From JALFST01 sp022779285 (lineage in GTDB: Bacteria; Bacillota; Clostridia; Tissierellales; Peptoniphilaceae): a stretch of DNA of 64,000 bases. Within the stretch, counting starts at the first letter, position 1; every line of letters begins with the position of its first letter. Positions 16,918 to 25,836 of this stretch are shown here, in pieces. A program made the position numbers and the translations under genes. Under the pieces are notes generated by a model that was not told where the DNA came from, made no database searches, and saw only the letters and a list, made by a program, of their open reading frames with translations. Location of the stretch: assembly GCA_050313895.1 (NCBI GenBank), contig JBNPMI010000005.1. One strand, given 5' to 3'.

Positions 16918-17114
16918 ATCCTTGGATCACTCCCGAACATTAAACCTACGCAGCTTATAAGGGATTGCGGAGTTCGGCATCTAATGACCGGCCTCCATCG
17001 AGTGGACTTCAGCGGATAACGACAGCAAACCCACCTTCACATACAGAAGGTATTAATAGCCAGGGACCAAGGATATCGGAAAACAAGCCCCCGTTTTTTT
17101 AACGGGGGTTTTTT
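16918..17114 (+). ncRNA. Structured non-coding RNA, class not settled (raiA-motif-like or 6S-like)
   Basis: A self-contained RNA unit of about 160 bases plus terminator. Its ends pair perfectly: ATCCTTGG (16918-16925) with CCAAGGAT (17067-17074), with TCCC and GGGA continuing the stem past a bulge. Inside, local hairpins are visible: CGCA/TGCG around the TTATAAGGGAT loop, CGG/CCG around CATCTAATGA, TCCA/TGGA, and ACCTTC/GAAGGT. Single-stranded blocks such as GACAGCAAACCC lie between them. There is no reading frame, a strong promoter precedes it and an excellent terminator follows. The multi-hairpin layout argues against the simple long rod of 6S RNA and is more like the raiA motif of Bacillota; this class call is from memory. 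No raiA gene is adjacent. Confidence 0.72.
17088..17114 (+). terminator. Terminator of the structured RNA
   Basis: CCCCCG and CGGGGG form a perfect stem with a T-rich loop, followed by six T residues. Confidence 0.88.
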
Positions 17115-17195
17115 CAAAAAGTTTTTATGATCTGCAAAATGGGTAACAGAAAAAAGCAGCATATAAAAACTGGAAAACCGATAGAGGAGGAACAA

Positions 17196-17627
17196 ATGGG
17201 AATTATTGATTATATTGAACAAAAGAATCGTGAACGTGTCGCACGTGCTCGCTGGGAAGATGCCAAGAAAATTGGTCTCGGCGCTGTTCTTGGCCTGCTG
17301 GTTGGCGGAGCGGTCGGCGTTCTGACTGCACCGCAATCCGGTGATGAAACACGCGAGGATCTCATGAATGCGGCAAAAGACGCATCTGTCATTATTCGCG
17401 ATAAAGCAGGTGAATTCGCATCTCGTGCAAAGGACTTTACTGCAGGGGTGGAAACAAAGCTGACGAGCATCGGACCGGCAATCGAGTCCGGCTTGGATGC
17501 AGCCGGCAAGGCTTATCAAGAAACTGCAAAAACAGTGAAAGAGGAAGCGGAAAACGTAAAAAAGGAAGTGAAGGAAACAGCAAAAGAAGCTGAGGAGAAG
17601 GCGAAGGACGAGAAGGCCTCCAAGTAG
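17196..17627 (+). CDS. YtxH-like membrane-associated protein
   Basis: 143 residues. After a charged N-terminus a single glycine-rich membrane segment (IGLGAVLGLLVGGAVGVLTAP) ends in the YtxH-type APQSGDETRE motif. The rest is a long amphipathic, alanine/lysine/glutamate-rich helix likely to form a coiled coil, ending in a run of KE repeats. YtxH proteins are linked to stress and envelope functions in Bacillota but their role is not defined. GAGGAGG precedes the ATG at 17196; an upstream ATG at 17127 has no such site. It pairs with the next gene, as YtxH and DUF948 proteins commonly do. Confidence 0.75.
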   Translation: MGIIDYIEQKNRERVARARWEDAKKIGLGAVLGLLVGGAVGVLTAPQSGDETREDLMNAAKDASVIIRDKAGEFASRAKDFTAGVETKLTSIGPAIESGLDAAGKAYQETAKTVKEEAENVKKEVKETAKEAEEKAKDEKASK

Positions 17628-17679
17628 TTGGGCTTGACTGATTTCGCAGCACATAAGTGCGCAAATAAGGAGGAATTTT

Positions 17680-18150
17680 TTGGGTAGCGGTATTTCCATT
17701 AACATCTCACTGGATGTTGTCATTGGCCTTTTACTCATCGTTCTGCTTGTCTGCTCAATTCTGGCGGTACTCAAGCTCTTGTCTCTGCTGAAGAATGCAA
17801 ATAAAGCCGTAGAATCCGCATCGAAGCTGCTGGAAGAAAATCGTGATGAGCTGGATGTGACGGTAAAAACCCTTCCGGATATTCTCCATAAGGCTGATAC
17901 AAGTCTTTTGGAAGTGAATCGCATTCTCATGGAATCATCCGCGGACATCACCGGATCCATCAGCGAGGTGAAGGATACCTTGAGCAATGTATCACGCCTT
18001 ACCTCCGATGCGGCAACGGGGGTGGAATATGCGGCACAGCGCGTAGTGGATACTGCGGATATGTTTTCATCGGGAGCGAAAAAAGGCAATCAGGTAATGA
18101 ATACGGTAAAAGAGATTGCAGAAATCGCGAAGGGCTTCCTTGCGAAATAG
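17680..18150 (+). CDS. DUF948-like membrane-anchored coiled-coil protein
   Basis: 156 residues starting at a TTG codon with AAGGAGG eight bases upstream. One N-terminal membrane helix (VVIGLLLIVLLVCSILAVL) is followed by a long helical region with heptad patterning, in keeping with DUF948 proteins. These resemble methyl-accepting-type coiled coils but lack signalling motifs. It follows the YtxH-like gene by 52 bases in the same direction, and a terminator closes the pair. Function unknown; probably an envelope stress or scaffold role, by association only. Confidence 0.7.
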   Translation: MGSGISINISLDVVIGLLLIVLLVCSILAVLKLLSLLKNANKAVESASKLLEENRDELDVTVKTLPDILHKADTSLLEVNRILMESSADITGSISEVKDTLSNVSRLTSDAATGVEYAAQRVVDTADMFSSGAKKGNQVMNTVKEIAEIAKGFLAK

Positions 18151-18246
18151 CCTTTCGGAAAATGCGGGCAGAAAACGATGATGCGTATTTCCATTCGATG
18201 TCTGTTCGCGTTCTTAGGAAACAAATTAAAAAAACGATTGTTTTTC

Positions 18247-18275
18247 AGGGGTTCCTCTCAAGGAATCCCTTTTTT
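18247..18275 (+). terminator. Terminator after the YtxH/DUF948 pair
   Basis: AGGGGTTCCT pairs with AGGAATCCCT (one G-T pair) around a four-base loop and is followed by a T run. Confidence 0.8.
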
Positions 18276-18383
18276 CAGCCTGTTTTTTGCAGGAAAATTC
18301 GGGAAAATATTCTTTTCATGATATCGTTTCTATGATAAAATGGATCATCATAAAATGAATTTTAAAGGAAGTCGAGGTATATC

Positions 18384-19388
18384 ATGGCACAACCTACTAT
18401 TAAGGATGTCGCGAAGCTGGCAGGCGTTTCCATTTCAACCGTTTCCCGTGTAATGAACAAGTCAAAGCCGGTAAGTCCCGAGGCGGAAAGAAAGGTAATC
18501 GATGCCATTAACAAGCTGGGCTTTAAGCCCAATGAGCTCGCCCGCAGCCTTGTAATGAAGCATTCCAATTCCATCGGCATCCTGGTGAGGGATATCGGCA
18601 TTGAATATATGGCGAACATGATCCGCGGTGCGGAGGAAATCGGCCGTATGTATAATTATGATATCTTACTTTCCAGCACGTATGGTGAATTGGAGCTTGA
18701 AAAAAAAGAGGTGGATTTTTTATACCGCAAGCAGGTAGAGGGGATGATCATCATTTCGGAAAATATCGATCCGGAGATTATTATTAAAGTTCGCGATTAT
18801 CATATCCCATATATTCTTTTGGATCACTACTATAAATCCAGTGACTACCATACCGTTTCCATCGATTATCATGAAGCGATGTATCAATTGACGGAGCATT
18901 TATTGAAGCAGGGAAATAAAAACATATGGTATCTGCGTTCCAATCTGTCCTATGATGTTGTCAAGGATAAGATGAACGGATATGAGGATGCCATGGAAAA
19001 AGCGCATTTGATGAGCAATACCTTAGAGGCAAGAGGGATTACTGCGCAGTCCGGCTACGATGCAATCGAGCGCTTTGGAAGAGATTCTCTTTTAGAAACG
19101 GATGTCATTATTGCAGAAACGGATGAGCTGGCTATCGGCGTCTTCAATTACTGCTATGAAAAGGAGATCAGTATTCCGGAAAGCGTTCAGATTGCGGGCT
19201 TCGGCAGCTCCAAAATCTCTCAGATCATCCGTCCTCGCCTGACAAGCGTCAATGAACCGTATTATGATATCGGCGCGGTTGCAATGCGTATGCTGACGAA
19301 GGAACTGCAGGATCATGAGCGCATCTCGGCATCTGTCACTTTACCGACACAGCTATTTATAGGGGAATCTACAAAAAATAAACAATAA
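18384..19388 (+). CDS. LacI-family regulator, CcpA-like
   Basis: 334 residues. The N-terminal helix-turn-helix TIKDVAKLAGVSISTVSRVMN and the hinge KPNELARSLVMKHS are typical of the LacI/GalR family, followed by a periplasmic-binding-protein-like sensor domain. It sits directly before ptsH and ptsI, and HPr here carries Ser46, the residue whose phosphorylated form is the co-effector of CcpA, so a CcpA role is attractive. A local sugar-specific repressor remains possible, since LacI members are hard to split by eye. Candidate cre sites lie at 47509 and 51908. A likely weak promoter has TAAAAT just ahead. Confidence 0.85.
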   Translation: MAQPTIKDVAKLAGVSISTVSRVMNKSKPVSPEAERKVIDAINKLGFKPNELARSLVMKHSNSIGILVRDIGIEYMANMIRGAEEIGRMYNYDILLSSTYGELELEKKEVDFLYRKQVEGMIIISENIDPEIIIKVRDYHIPYILLDHYYKSSDYHTVSIDYHEAMYQLTEHLLKQGNKNIWYLRSNLSYDVVKDKMNGYEDAMEKAHLMSNTLEARGITAQSGYDAIERFGRDSLLETDVIIAETDELAIGVFNYCYEKEISIPESVQIAGFGSSKISQIIRPRLTSVNEPYYDIGAVAMRMLTKELQDHERISASVTLPTQLFIGESTKNKQ

Positions 19389-19487
19389 ATCGGACAGGAC
19401 TTGTTATAATGAAAGATGATTCCGAACCCGAAAATGGGTTACAATCATACGAGAACAAATCTCATGGAGAAATCAAGGGAGGTTTCT

Positions 19488-19748
19488 ATGGCAGAAAAAA
19501 ATGTAACCGTCGTCAATGCAACCGGATTGCATGCACGTCCGGCAGCTGCATTAGTGCAGTTTGTAAAAAATATTCCCGGTGATGTTGAAATCATTAAGGA
19601 TGGAAAGGTAGCAAATGCAAAGAGCATTTTCAATGTGATGAGCCTCGGCATTTCGAAGGGAACCGAGATCACGGTGCGCGTTACCGGGGAAAATGCTGAA
19701 GAACATGTGAACCAAATTGTAGAGTTCATCTCTGGATTCACGGAGTAG
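19488..19748 (+). CDS. ptsH: Phosphocarrier protein HPr
   Basis: 86 residues. His15 in the active-site motif GLHARPA accepts phosphate from enzyme I and passes it to sugar-specific EII proteins. Ser46 in AKSIFNVMSLGI is the site for HPr kinase in Gram-positive bacteria, which links sugar flux to catabolite control. The ATG at 19488 has AAGGGAGG upstream; the frame open to 19416 includes the promoter. An extended -10 box (TTGTTATAAT, ending at 19410) precedes it. It has its own terminator before ptsI, so HPr can be made in excess over enzyme I. Confidence 0.95.
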   Translation: MAEKNVTVVNATGLHARPAAALVQFVKNIPGDVEIIKDGKVANAKSIFNVMSLGISKGTEITVRVTGENAEEHVNQIVEFISGFTE

Positions 19749-19755
19749 GCGAGAG

Positions 19756-19781
19756 AGAGCGCCGTATGGCGCTCTTTTTTT
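19756..19781 (+). terminator. Terminator between ptsH and ptsI
   Basis: AGAGCGCC and GGCGCTCT form a perfect eight-base stem with a four-base loop and a run of seven T. Confidence 0.85.
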
Positions 19782-19860
19782 CTTTAATGGCAAATTTAGC
19801 AAGAAGGTTGTTTTTCCTTTATAAAATTCCTTTAGAAGAAAGGTAGAAAGAAGGTCAGCA

Positions 19861-21570
19861 ATGAATAAGAAGTTAAACGGCATCATTGCTTCACCGGGAA
19901 TTGCAATGGGTCCTGCTCGGATTTTTCTGAAGGTCGAGCCGGCTTTTACACAGAAAGAGATTACAAAGGATCAGATTCAAGAGCACATAGATCGTGTGGA
20001 AGCCGCTTTTCAAGCATATGACCAGGAGCTTCATGCTCGCATCTCCGGTACGAAGGTTGAGCAGGAGGTGACCAATGCTCATATCGAGTTATTGGCGGAT
20101 CCGTATTTTTTGGATACGGTGAAGGAGAAAATCAAAGAGCAGCTTTTCTCCGCAGACTGGTCTGTACATACTACAGCTGAGGAAATGGCGGCGATGATGC
20201 GATCATTGGATGATCCTTATCTTCAGGAGCGCGGAGCGGATTACTTGGATATCGGGAGCAATCTGTTATTTCGAATTCAGGGGATCATTCCGCAAACGCT
20301 GGAGAGTTTGCCTGAAGATTGCATCATTATCGCCAAGGAGCTGACGCCATCTGATACCTCTACAATGGATAAAGAGCATGTATTAGGCTTTGCAAATGAT
20401 CTTGGCGGCAAGACATCACATACTTCCATCATCGCGCAGACGCTCAATATTCCCGCGCTCGTAGGTATGGGCACGGTGAGCGAAACGGTCAAGGACGGAG
20501 ATTTTGTGATTCTGGATGCGCAGGACGGACAACTGATCATCAATCCGGATTCAGAGCTTCGGAAAGAATACGAAGAAAAATTGAGTATTCTCATTCGTGA
20601 AAGAGAACGTCTGGAGAGCATTCGCGGAAAGGCAGCCGTCACCATAGACGGGCATTCGGTCGATGTGGCTTGCAACATTGGAAGCCTGAATGATCTTGAG
20701 GCCGGGATCGCTTCGGGAACGGATGGTGTAGGCTTATTCCGTACGGAATTCCTTTATATGGAAAACACACATTTTCCGACGGAAGAAGAACAATTCCAGG
20801 TATATCGGAAGGCTGCCGAAATGCTTGATGGAAAGCCGTTGATCATCCGGACGCTTGACATCGGCGGCGATAAAGGATTGCCATATTTTGATTTTCCGAA
20901 AGAGGAGAATCCCTTCTTAGGCTGGAGAGCGCTTCGCTTCTGTTTTGATCGTCCCGACATATTAAAAATGCAGCTTCGCGCAATCCTTCGTGCCGGTGCA
21001 TTTGGCAATGTAAAAATTTTATTGCCGATGATCATATCGGTTGATGAGCTGCGCAGAGTACGCCAATATATCAAGGAGTGCATGGAAGAGCTGGAGCAAG
21101 AGGGCAAACCGTTTGATGCGGGTCTTGAGGTGGGAATCATGATTGAAACCCCCGCTTCCGTGATGATTGCGGATGCATTGGCCAAGGAATGTGATTACTT
21201 CAGTATCGGAACCAATGATCTGACACAATACATTCTTGCAGCCGATCGCGGCAATGAGAAGATTTCAGGGCTTTATAATACCTATTATCCTGCGGTTCTG
21301 CGTGCGATTGCACGAGTGATTGATGCGGCACATCAGGCAGGGAAATGGTGCGGAATGTGCGGCGGATTTGCGGGCGATCCGGACGCCACTTACATGCTTT
21401 TAGGCATGGGACTGGATGAATTTTCCGTCCCGGCCTCCAAGATTCCTAAGATCAAAGATATCGTGCTCAATGCAAAAGAAGAAGAGGCAAGAAAATTTGC
21501 GCAGGATATTTTATCTCTGGCAACGCTTGAGGACACACTGAATAAAATTCAAGAAAATACTCATCGTTGA
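19861..21570 (+). CDS. ptsI: PTS enzyme I
   Basis: Phosphoenolpyruvate-protein phosphotransferase, 569 residues, the first step of the sugar phosphotransferase system in the cytosol. Domains: HPr-binding helical region, the swivelling phosphohistidine domain with GGKTSHTSIIAQ (active-site H187), and a PEP-binding TIM barrel with RTEFLYME, IRTLDIGGDKGLPYF, SIGTNDLTQYILAADR and the C-terminal catalytic cysteine segment WCGMCGGFAGDP. AAGG lies eight bases ahead of the ATG. It follows ptsH in the standard order but across a terminator. The next gene starts 26 bases later. Confidence 0.95.
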   Translation: MNKKLNGIIASPGIAMGPARIFLKVEPAFTQKEITKDQIQEHIDRVEAAFQAYDQELHARISGTKVEQEVTNAHIELLADPYFLDTVKEKIKEQLFSADWSVHTTAEEMAAMMRSLDDPYLQERGADYLDIGSNLLFRIQGIIPQTLESLPEDCIIIAKELTPSDTSTMDKEHVLGFANDLGGKTSHTSIIAQTLNIPALVGMGTVSETVKDGDFVILDAQDGQLIINPDSELRKEYEEKLSILIRERERLESIRGKAAVTIDGHSVDVACNIGSLNDLEAGIASGTDGVGLFRTEFLYMENTHFPTEEEQFQVYRKAAEMLDGKPLIIRTLDIGGDKGLPYFDFPKEENPFLGWRALRFCFDRPDILKMQLRAILRAGAFGNVKILLPMIISVDELRRVRQYIKECMEELEQEGKPFDAGLEVGIMIETPASVMIADALAKECDYFSIGTNDLTQYILAADRGNEKISGLYNTYYPAVLRAIARVIDAAHQAGKWCGMCGGFAGDPDATYMLLGMGLDEFSVPASKIPKIKDIVLNAKEEEARKFAQDILSLATLEDTLNKIQENTHR

Positions 21571-21596
21571 TTCATTCCGGAGGTGTGGGAGGGAGT

Positions 21597-22487
21597 ATGC
21601 GAGAACAAACAAAAAAGACATTTATTATTTTAGCGGCCGGCCTGATCCTTGCCATTGCGACACATTTCTTTTTGGCGCCAAGCAAGCTGGCGATCGGAGG
21701 AATGTCGGGAACTGCAATCATTATCAATTCTGTAGTTCCCGCCATTCCCGTGGGTATCGTTCTGTTAATCGGAAACCTGTTGCTTTTTTTAATAGGTTTT
21801 TTGATACTGGGAAAGCAATTCGGCATTTTGACCCTGTTAGGAACCATAGTGTATTCTCTGTGGACCATTTTTTTGGAGTGGCTGAAGCCGAATCCGGCGC
21901 CATTGGTGAACGATCCTCTCATTGCTACATTTATGGGCAGCGCATTGACTGCGCTTGCGGTAAGCCTGATGTTCTTGCAAAATGCATCAACGGGCGGAAC
22001 GGACATTGTAGCAAAGATTATACATTTATACACAAGGATTCCGCTTTCCTTTGCGATGTTTTTGGCGGACGGAATTGTCGTAATCCTCAGCGGAATTTTG
22101 ATTTCCCTTCCGAATGCACTCTATGCGGTAATCGGATTATATGTGCAGAGCGTAATTATGGATCAGGTGCTCACGGGAATGGAGCCGCGCTATGTGTTAA
22201 ATATCACCTCCGCGGAATGGAAAAAAATCAATGAGTTCATCAATTATAAAATGAAACGGGGAACCTCTATTTTTCCGTCGAAGGGTGGCTTTTCCGAGCA
22301 TCCTCACAATGTAATTGTTACCGTTGTACACCGAAGTGAATATGTCAGGATTCGAGATTTTATAGAAAAAACGGATGAACATGCTTTTGTTTTTGTTTAT
22401 CCGGCCAATGAAGTAATGGGAGAGGGATTTACGTATCCGCCTGTTGCACAGCCGTACCAGGAGATGATCGGGAGTGAAGAAGCATGA
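21597..22487 (+). CDS. YitT-family membrane protein
   Basis: 296 residues with an N-terminal half of five to six membrane spans (DUF161; FFLAPSKLAIGGMSGTAII is the typical opening) and a soluble C-terminal DUF2179 domain (VTVVHRSEYVRIRDFIEKTD). Members are widespread in Bacillota; transport function is suspected but unproven. The ATG at 21597 follows GGAGG; the upstream in-frame TTG at 21567 overlaps ptsI and is less likely. The stop overlaps the next start by four bases, so it is coupled to the CvfB-like gene. Confidence 0.85.
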   Translation: MREQTKKTFIILAAGLILAIATHFFLAPSKLAIGGMSGTAIIINSVVPAIPVGIVLLIGNLLLFLIGFLILGKQFGILTLLGTIVYSLWTIFLEWLKPNPAPLVNDPLIATFMGSALTALAVSLMFLQNASTGGTDIVAKIIHLYTRIPLSFAMFLADGIVVILSGILISLPNALYAVIGLYVQSVIMDQVLTGMEPRYVLNITSAEWKKINEFINYKMKRGTSIFPSKGGFSEHPHNVIVTVVHRSEYVRIRDFIEKTDEHAFVFVYPANEVMGEGFTYPPVAQPYQEMIGSEEA

Positions 22488-23350
22488 ATTTAGGAAAAAT
22501 TCAAACGCTGCGCATATTGCGAATGCGTTCTGTGGGCGCTTATTTGGAGGGAGATATCCTTTTACCGCAAAAAGAAGTGCCCGGTGAAGCAAAAGTCGGA
22601 GACTCCTTGAAGGTGTTTGTTTGGTATGATTCGGAAGCCAGACCGATTGCAACCATGCAGTATCCGAAGGTACAAGTAGGAGAGTTCGCTTTTCTTGAGG
22701 TTAAGGATACTTCGAAAATCGGAGCATTTCTGGATTGGGGAATGCCGAAGGATCTTCTGCTTCCTTTTCGAGAGCAGCTGCATAAAGTCAAAAAATACGA
22801 ACGAGTTTTTATCTATTGCTATTTAGATAAATCAAACCGTTTTTGTGCGACCATGCGTGTAAAAGATCGCTTCAGTACACCGAAGAGCTTCAAGGAAAAT
22901 GATTATGCGGAAGGGCTCGTGTATTCTGTAAACCCTGCGATGGGAGCCTTTGTACTCGTAGATTCCCAATATAACGGGATGATTCCCTCTTCCGAGATGA
23001 TGGGAGCTCTGAAAATCGGTCAAAAAATTCATGTAAGAATTACCGGGATCAAGCCGGATGGAAAAATTGATCTCAGTATGCAGAGCAGGTCCTATGAGAG
23101 AATTCATCAGGACGCGCATAAAATTGAAACGATGCTTCGACAAAATGACGGTTTTCTTCGTGTCAACGATCATTCGGATCCGGAGAGCATCGACATTCTT
23201 TTTGGGATGAGTAAAGCGCAATTTAAGCGTTCATTGGGACATCTCCTGAAAGCGGGAAAAATATGTTTTGAAGGCGACGGAATTCGCCGGATCGACGACA
23301 AAAACAGCCGAACAATCAAGCCATCCGACCGGTGTAAAGAAAAAAAATAA
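22484..23350 (+). CDS. CvfB-like S1-domain RNA-binding protein
   Basis: 288 residues with tandem S1-type OB folds and a C-terminal winged-helix region, the layout of CvfB/YitL. Recognisable parts are the first fold (GAYLEGDILLPQKEVP), the second (GAFLDWGMPKDLLLP, a very typical CvfB motif), the third (GLVYSVNPAMGAFVLVDSQY with GMIPSSE) and the C-terminal HLLKAGKICFEGDGI. CvfB in Staphylococcus affects virulence gene expression by binding RNA; here a general RNA-linked role is inferred. It starts inside the last codon of the YitT gene. Confidence 0.88.
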   Translation: MNLGKIQTLRILRMRSVGAYLEGDILLPQKEVPGEAKVGDSLKVFVWYDSEARPIATMQYPKVQVGEFAFLEVKDTSKIGAFLDWGMPKDLLLPFREQLHKVKKYERVFIYCYLDKSNRFCATMRVKDRFSTPKSFKENDYAEGLVYSVNPAMGAFVLVDSQYNGMIPSSEMMGALKIGQKIHVRITGIKPDGKIDLSMQSRSYERIHQDAHKIETMLRQNDGFLRVNDHSDPESIDILFGMSKAQFKRSLGHLLKAGKICFEGDGIRRIDDKNSRTIKPSDRCKEKK

Positions 23351-23412
23351 GGACAAGCTTTGTTTTTCAAATATTTTCAATTTCACAAGACCGGATTAGA
23401 AAGGAAAAAAAG

Positions 23413-23886
23413 ATGGATCGAAAACCGCTCGCTATTGTCGGCGAGACACCGATATATCAGGAAGATGTAGATTTTTTAATGGCGCAGCTGGGAGATCAGC
23501 TTGCCGTATTTCCTGAAGAGGATCGTGAGGAAAGAGTTTTGGATGAGCTGATTCGACAGGAGCTCTTGTACCTTGATGCAAAAAAGAAAAAAGTGGATGA
23601 GGAAGAGGAATTTTTAATACAAAAAGCGCGTGCGGAACGGCAGCTTCTGCAGCAATATGCGCTGCATAAGATTCTTGCAGCTGTTGAGGTGACGGAACAA
23701 GAGGTAAAAGAATACTATTCGGCTCACAAGAACCGATTGGATCCTTCTCAGCCTTCTGATTATGATTCTGTCAAGCAGCAGATCTATCAGCAATTAACAT
23801 TGCTCAAGCAGCAGGCCGAGTATGTAAATCGTCTGAGTGCCATTGAAAAGGAAATTCCGGTGATACGCGCGGGAAGGGAGTCATAA
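23413..23886 (+). CDS. Short SurA-N-like protein without a rotamase domain
   Basis: 157 residues, highly charged and helical. The N-terminal IVGETPIYQEDVDFLMAQL and later EVTEQEVKEYYSAHKNRL pattern matches the N-terminal chaperone domain of SurA/PrsA-type foldases. However, there is no signal peptide, no membrane segment and no parvulin (rotamase) domain between these halves, so it should be a cytosolic helper or an orphan chaperone domain. It abuts the pepD gene with no gap (TAA then ATG), so they are co-transcribed. Function inferred only from fold resemblance. Confidence 0.6.
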   Translation: MDRKPLAIVGETPIYQEDVDFLMAQLGDQLAVFPEEDREERVLDELIRQELLYLDAKKKKVDEEEEFLIQKARAERQLLQQYALHKILAAVEVTEQEVKEYYSAHKNRLDPSQPSDYDSVKQQIYQQLTLLKQQAEYVNRLSAIEKEIPVIRAGRES

Positions 23887-25350
23887 ATGTCAAATCCTTT
23901 TGATTTTTCAAGCGATCCTGTTTTTTCCATTTTTTATGAGATCAATCAGATTCCCAGATGCTCTCATGATGAAAAGAGAATCGGAGAGTATTTGGCAGAT
24001 TGTGGACGAAGCCGTGGACTCAAGACGGAAATGGACGCAGTAGGCAATGTTCGCATTTCTCTGCCTGCTACGCCGGGACTGGAGTCTCTTCCAAAAATTC
24101 TTCTACAGGGGCACATGGATATGGTCTGCGTGAAGGAAGAAGGCTCTTCTCATGATTTTACCTGCGAGCCCATCACCATGGTGGAGGAGGATGGCTGGAT
24201 CCGTGCAGATGAAACGACGCTCGGCGCAGATGACGGAATCGGTGTGGCAATGGGCCTTGCGCTTTTGGACAATTTGAAAGAACATCCTGCAATCGACTTG
24301 CTGATTACGACCTCCGAGGAGGTAGGAATGGATGGCGCACTTGGCATGGATCCCTCGTGGCTCGATGCGAAATATCTGATTAACATCGATTCGGAAGAGG
24401 AGGGATATGTTACATGCGGGTGTGCAGGCGGATGCTCCGGGCACTTTACGCTCCCTCTGAGCCGCATTGCCCGTACAGGACAGGAGGGGATACGCATTCG
24501 CATTGACGGCATGCGTGGAGGCCATTCCGGCATGAATATCCTTGCGGTGAATACGCATGCCATGAAAACGATGGCGGAGCTTTTGCATCGCTTACAGGAA
24601 AATACGGATTTTTCACTATATTCCTTAACCGGAGGAACCAAGCACAATGCGATTCCGAATGTATCGGAAGCCGTTGTCTCTTTCGATGCTGAGAAAAAAG
24701 AGGCTTTTCTTGCGGCATTGAAGGATGCCTATGATCAGCTCCTGCAGAATCTGGTGAAGCTGGAGCCGGATGTTCATATTCATTGGGAGGATTGTGAATT
24801 GCCTTTCGGGGCGCTGGAAAAGGAATCGGCCGCACGCCTTTTAGGCATGGCTGAACTGATTCCGCATGGTGTATTCGCGATGAATGCGGATGGAAAAAGC
24901 GTGCAGACCTCTGATAATTTTGCCATATTGGATGTGAACGAAGACAATGCGGATTTTTTGATTTCGTGCAGAAGCAGTTCGACTGCACGTTTGAAGGAGC
25001 TTCAGGAATCCATTCAACGCGTTGCGTCGACATTTCAGTCTCATGGAAATTTTTCGGACGGATACCCCGCATGGGAAATGAAGGAGGTATCGCCATTGCG
25101 TGATCTCTTTTTAGCGAGATATCATCAGGAGACGGGGAAGGATGCAGAAGTTCTTGATATTCATGCAGGATTGGAGTGTGCGCTTTTTGCGCAAAAAAAT
25201 CCGGAGCTGGATATGATTTCCGTCGGTCCCGATGTTTTGGGTGCACATACGACACAGGAAAAATTAAGCATCTCATCGACGCGGAAGACATATGAGTGGA
25301 TTCAAAAGCTGATCGCGGATATCGTGAAAGTGCATACGCAAAGTGCGTGA
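23887..25350 (+). CDS. pepD: Aminoacyl-histidine dipeptidase (M20 family)
   Basis: 487-residue zinc peptidase that splits dipeptides such as carnosine-like Xaa-His in the cytosol. Zinc and catalytic motifs visible are LLQGHMDMVCV, TTLGADDGIGVAMG, TTSEEVGMDGALG (catalytic glutamates), NIDSEEEGYVTCGCAGG, a lid/dimer domain with RGGHSGMNI, and the final histidine region TQEKLSISS. Length and motif order match the PepD group rather than PepT or DapE. It follows the SurA-N-like gene directly and ends before the DUF1292 gene. Confidence 0.92.
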   Translation: MSNPFDFSSDPVFSIFYEINQIPRCSHDEKRIGEYLADCGRSRGLKTEMDAVGNVRISLPATPGLESLPKILLQGHMDMVCVKEEGSSHDFTCEPITMVEEDGWIRADETTLGADDGIGVAMGLALLDNLKEHPAIDLLITTSEEVGMDGALGMDPSWLDAKYLINIDSEEEGYVTCGCAGGCSGHFTLPLSRIARTGQEGIRIRIDGMRGGHSGMNILAVNTHAMKTMAELLHRLQENTDFSLYSLTGGTKHNAIPNVSEAVVSFDAEKKEAFLAALKDAYDQLLQNLVKLEPDVHIHWEDCELPFGALEKESAARLLGMAELIPHGVFAMNADGKSVQTSDNFAILDVNEDNADFLISCRSSSTARLKELQESIQRVASTFQSHGNFSDGYPAWEMKEVSPLRDLFLARYHQETGKDAEVLDIHAGLECALFAQKNPELDMISVGPDVLGAHTTQEKLSISSTRKTYEWIQKLIADIVKVHTQSA

Positions 25351-25407
25351 AACGTGTATAATAGAAACAGGAAATTGTTTCCAACAATAAAAACGGAGGA
25401 TCACACA

Positions 25408-25827
25408 ATGGAAGAACAGATTCGAAATAACGAAGGAATGAATGACGAAAAGGCTCACGATAAGCATGAGTGCTGCGGGCACGAGCATCATCACGAAGAC
25501 CATTGCTGTCACCACGATCACCACCATGAGGAGGATTCAGAAGAATATGACGACCTCTCCGATGCGGAAATTGTCGTCCTTACGTTAGACGATGATTCAG
25601 AGCTGGAATGTGCGGTTCTGGACATTTTTCCACTGGAGGATAAGGAATATATCGCTTTAGTACCTGTAGAAGAGCCGGAAAAGGTGCTGCTCTACGAGTA
25701 TGCAGAAGGAGAGGATGAGGACGATATACAATTATCCATGATTGAATCGGATGAAGAATTCGATGCGGCGGCTGCCGAGTTCGACCGTCTCATGGAAGAA
25801 GAGGAAGACTTGGATAACGAAGAATAG
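25408..25827 (+). CDS. DUF1292 protein with a His/Cys-rich N-terminus
   Basis: 139 acidic residues. The C-terminal part (about 52-125, IVVLTLDDDSELECAVLDIF onward) is a DUF1292 domain, common in Bacillota and of unknown role. Residues 17-41 are an unusual cluster of histidines and cysteines (HDKHECCGHEHHHEDH, then CCHHDHHHEED) that could bind zinc, nickel or another metal. The ATG at 25408 has CGGAGG before it. A TATAAT-like box at 25357-25362 may start a short transcript with the following P-loop gene, nine bases downstream. Confidence 0.78.
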   Translation: MEEQIRNNEGMNDEKAHDKHECCGHEHHHEDHCCHHDHHHEEDSEEYDDLSDAEIVVLTLDDDSELECAVLDIFPLEDKEYIALVPVEEPEKVLLYEYAEGEDEDDIQLSMIESDEEFDAAAAEFDRLMEEEEDLDNEE

Positions 25828-25836
25828 GAGGATGCG

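Noticed and set aside
16918..17074. Firm call of 6S RNA
   Set aside because: The visible pairing gives several separate hairpins rather than one long rod with a central bubble, so the class is left open.
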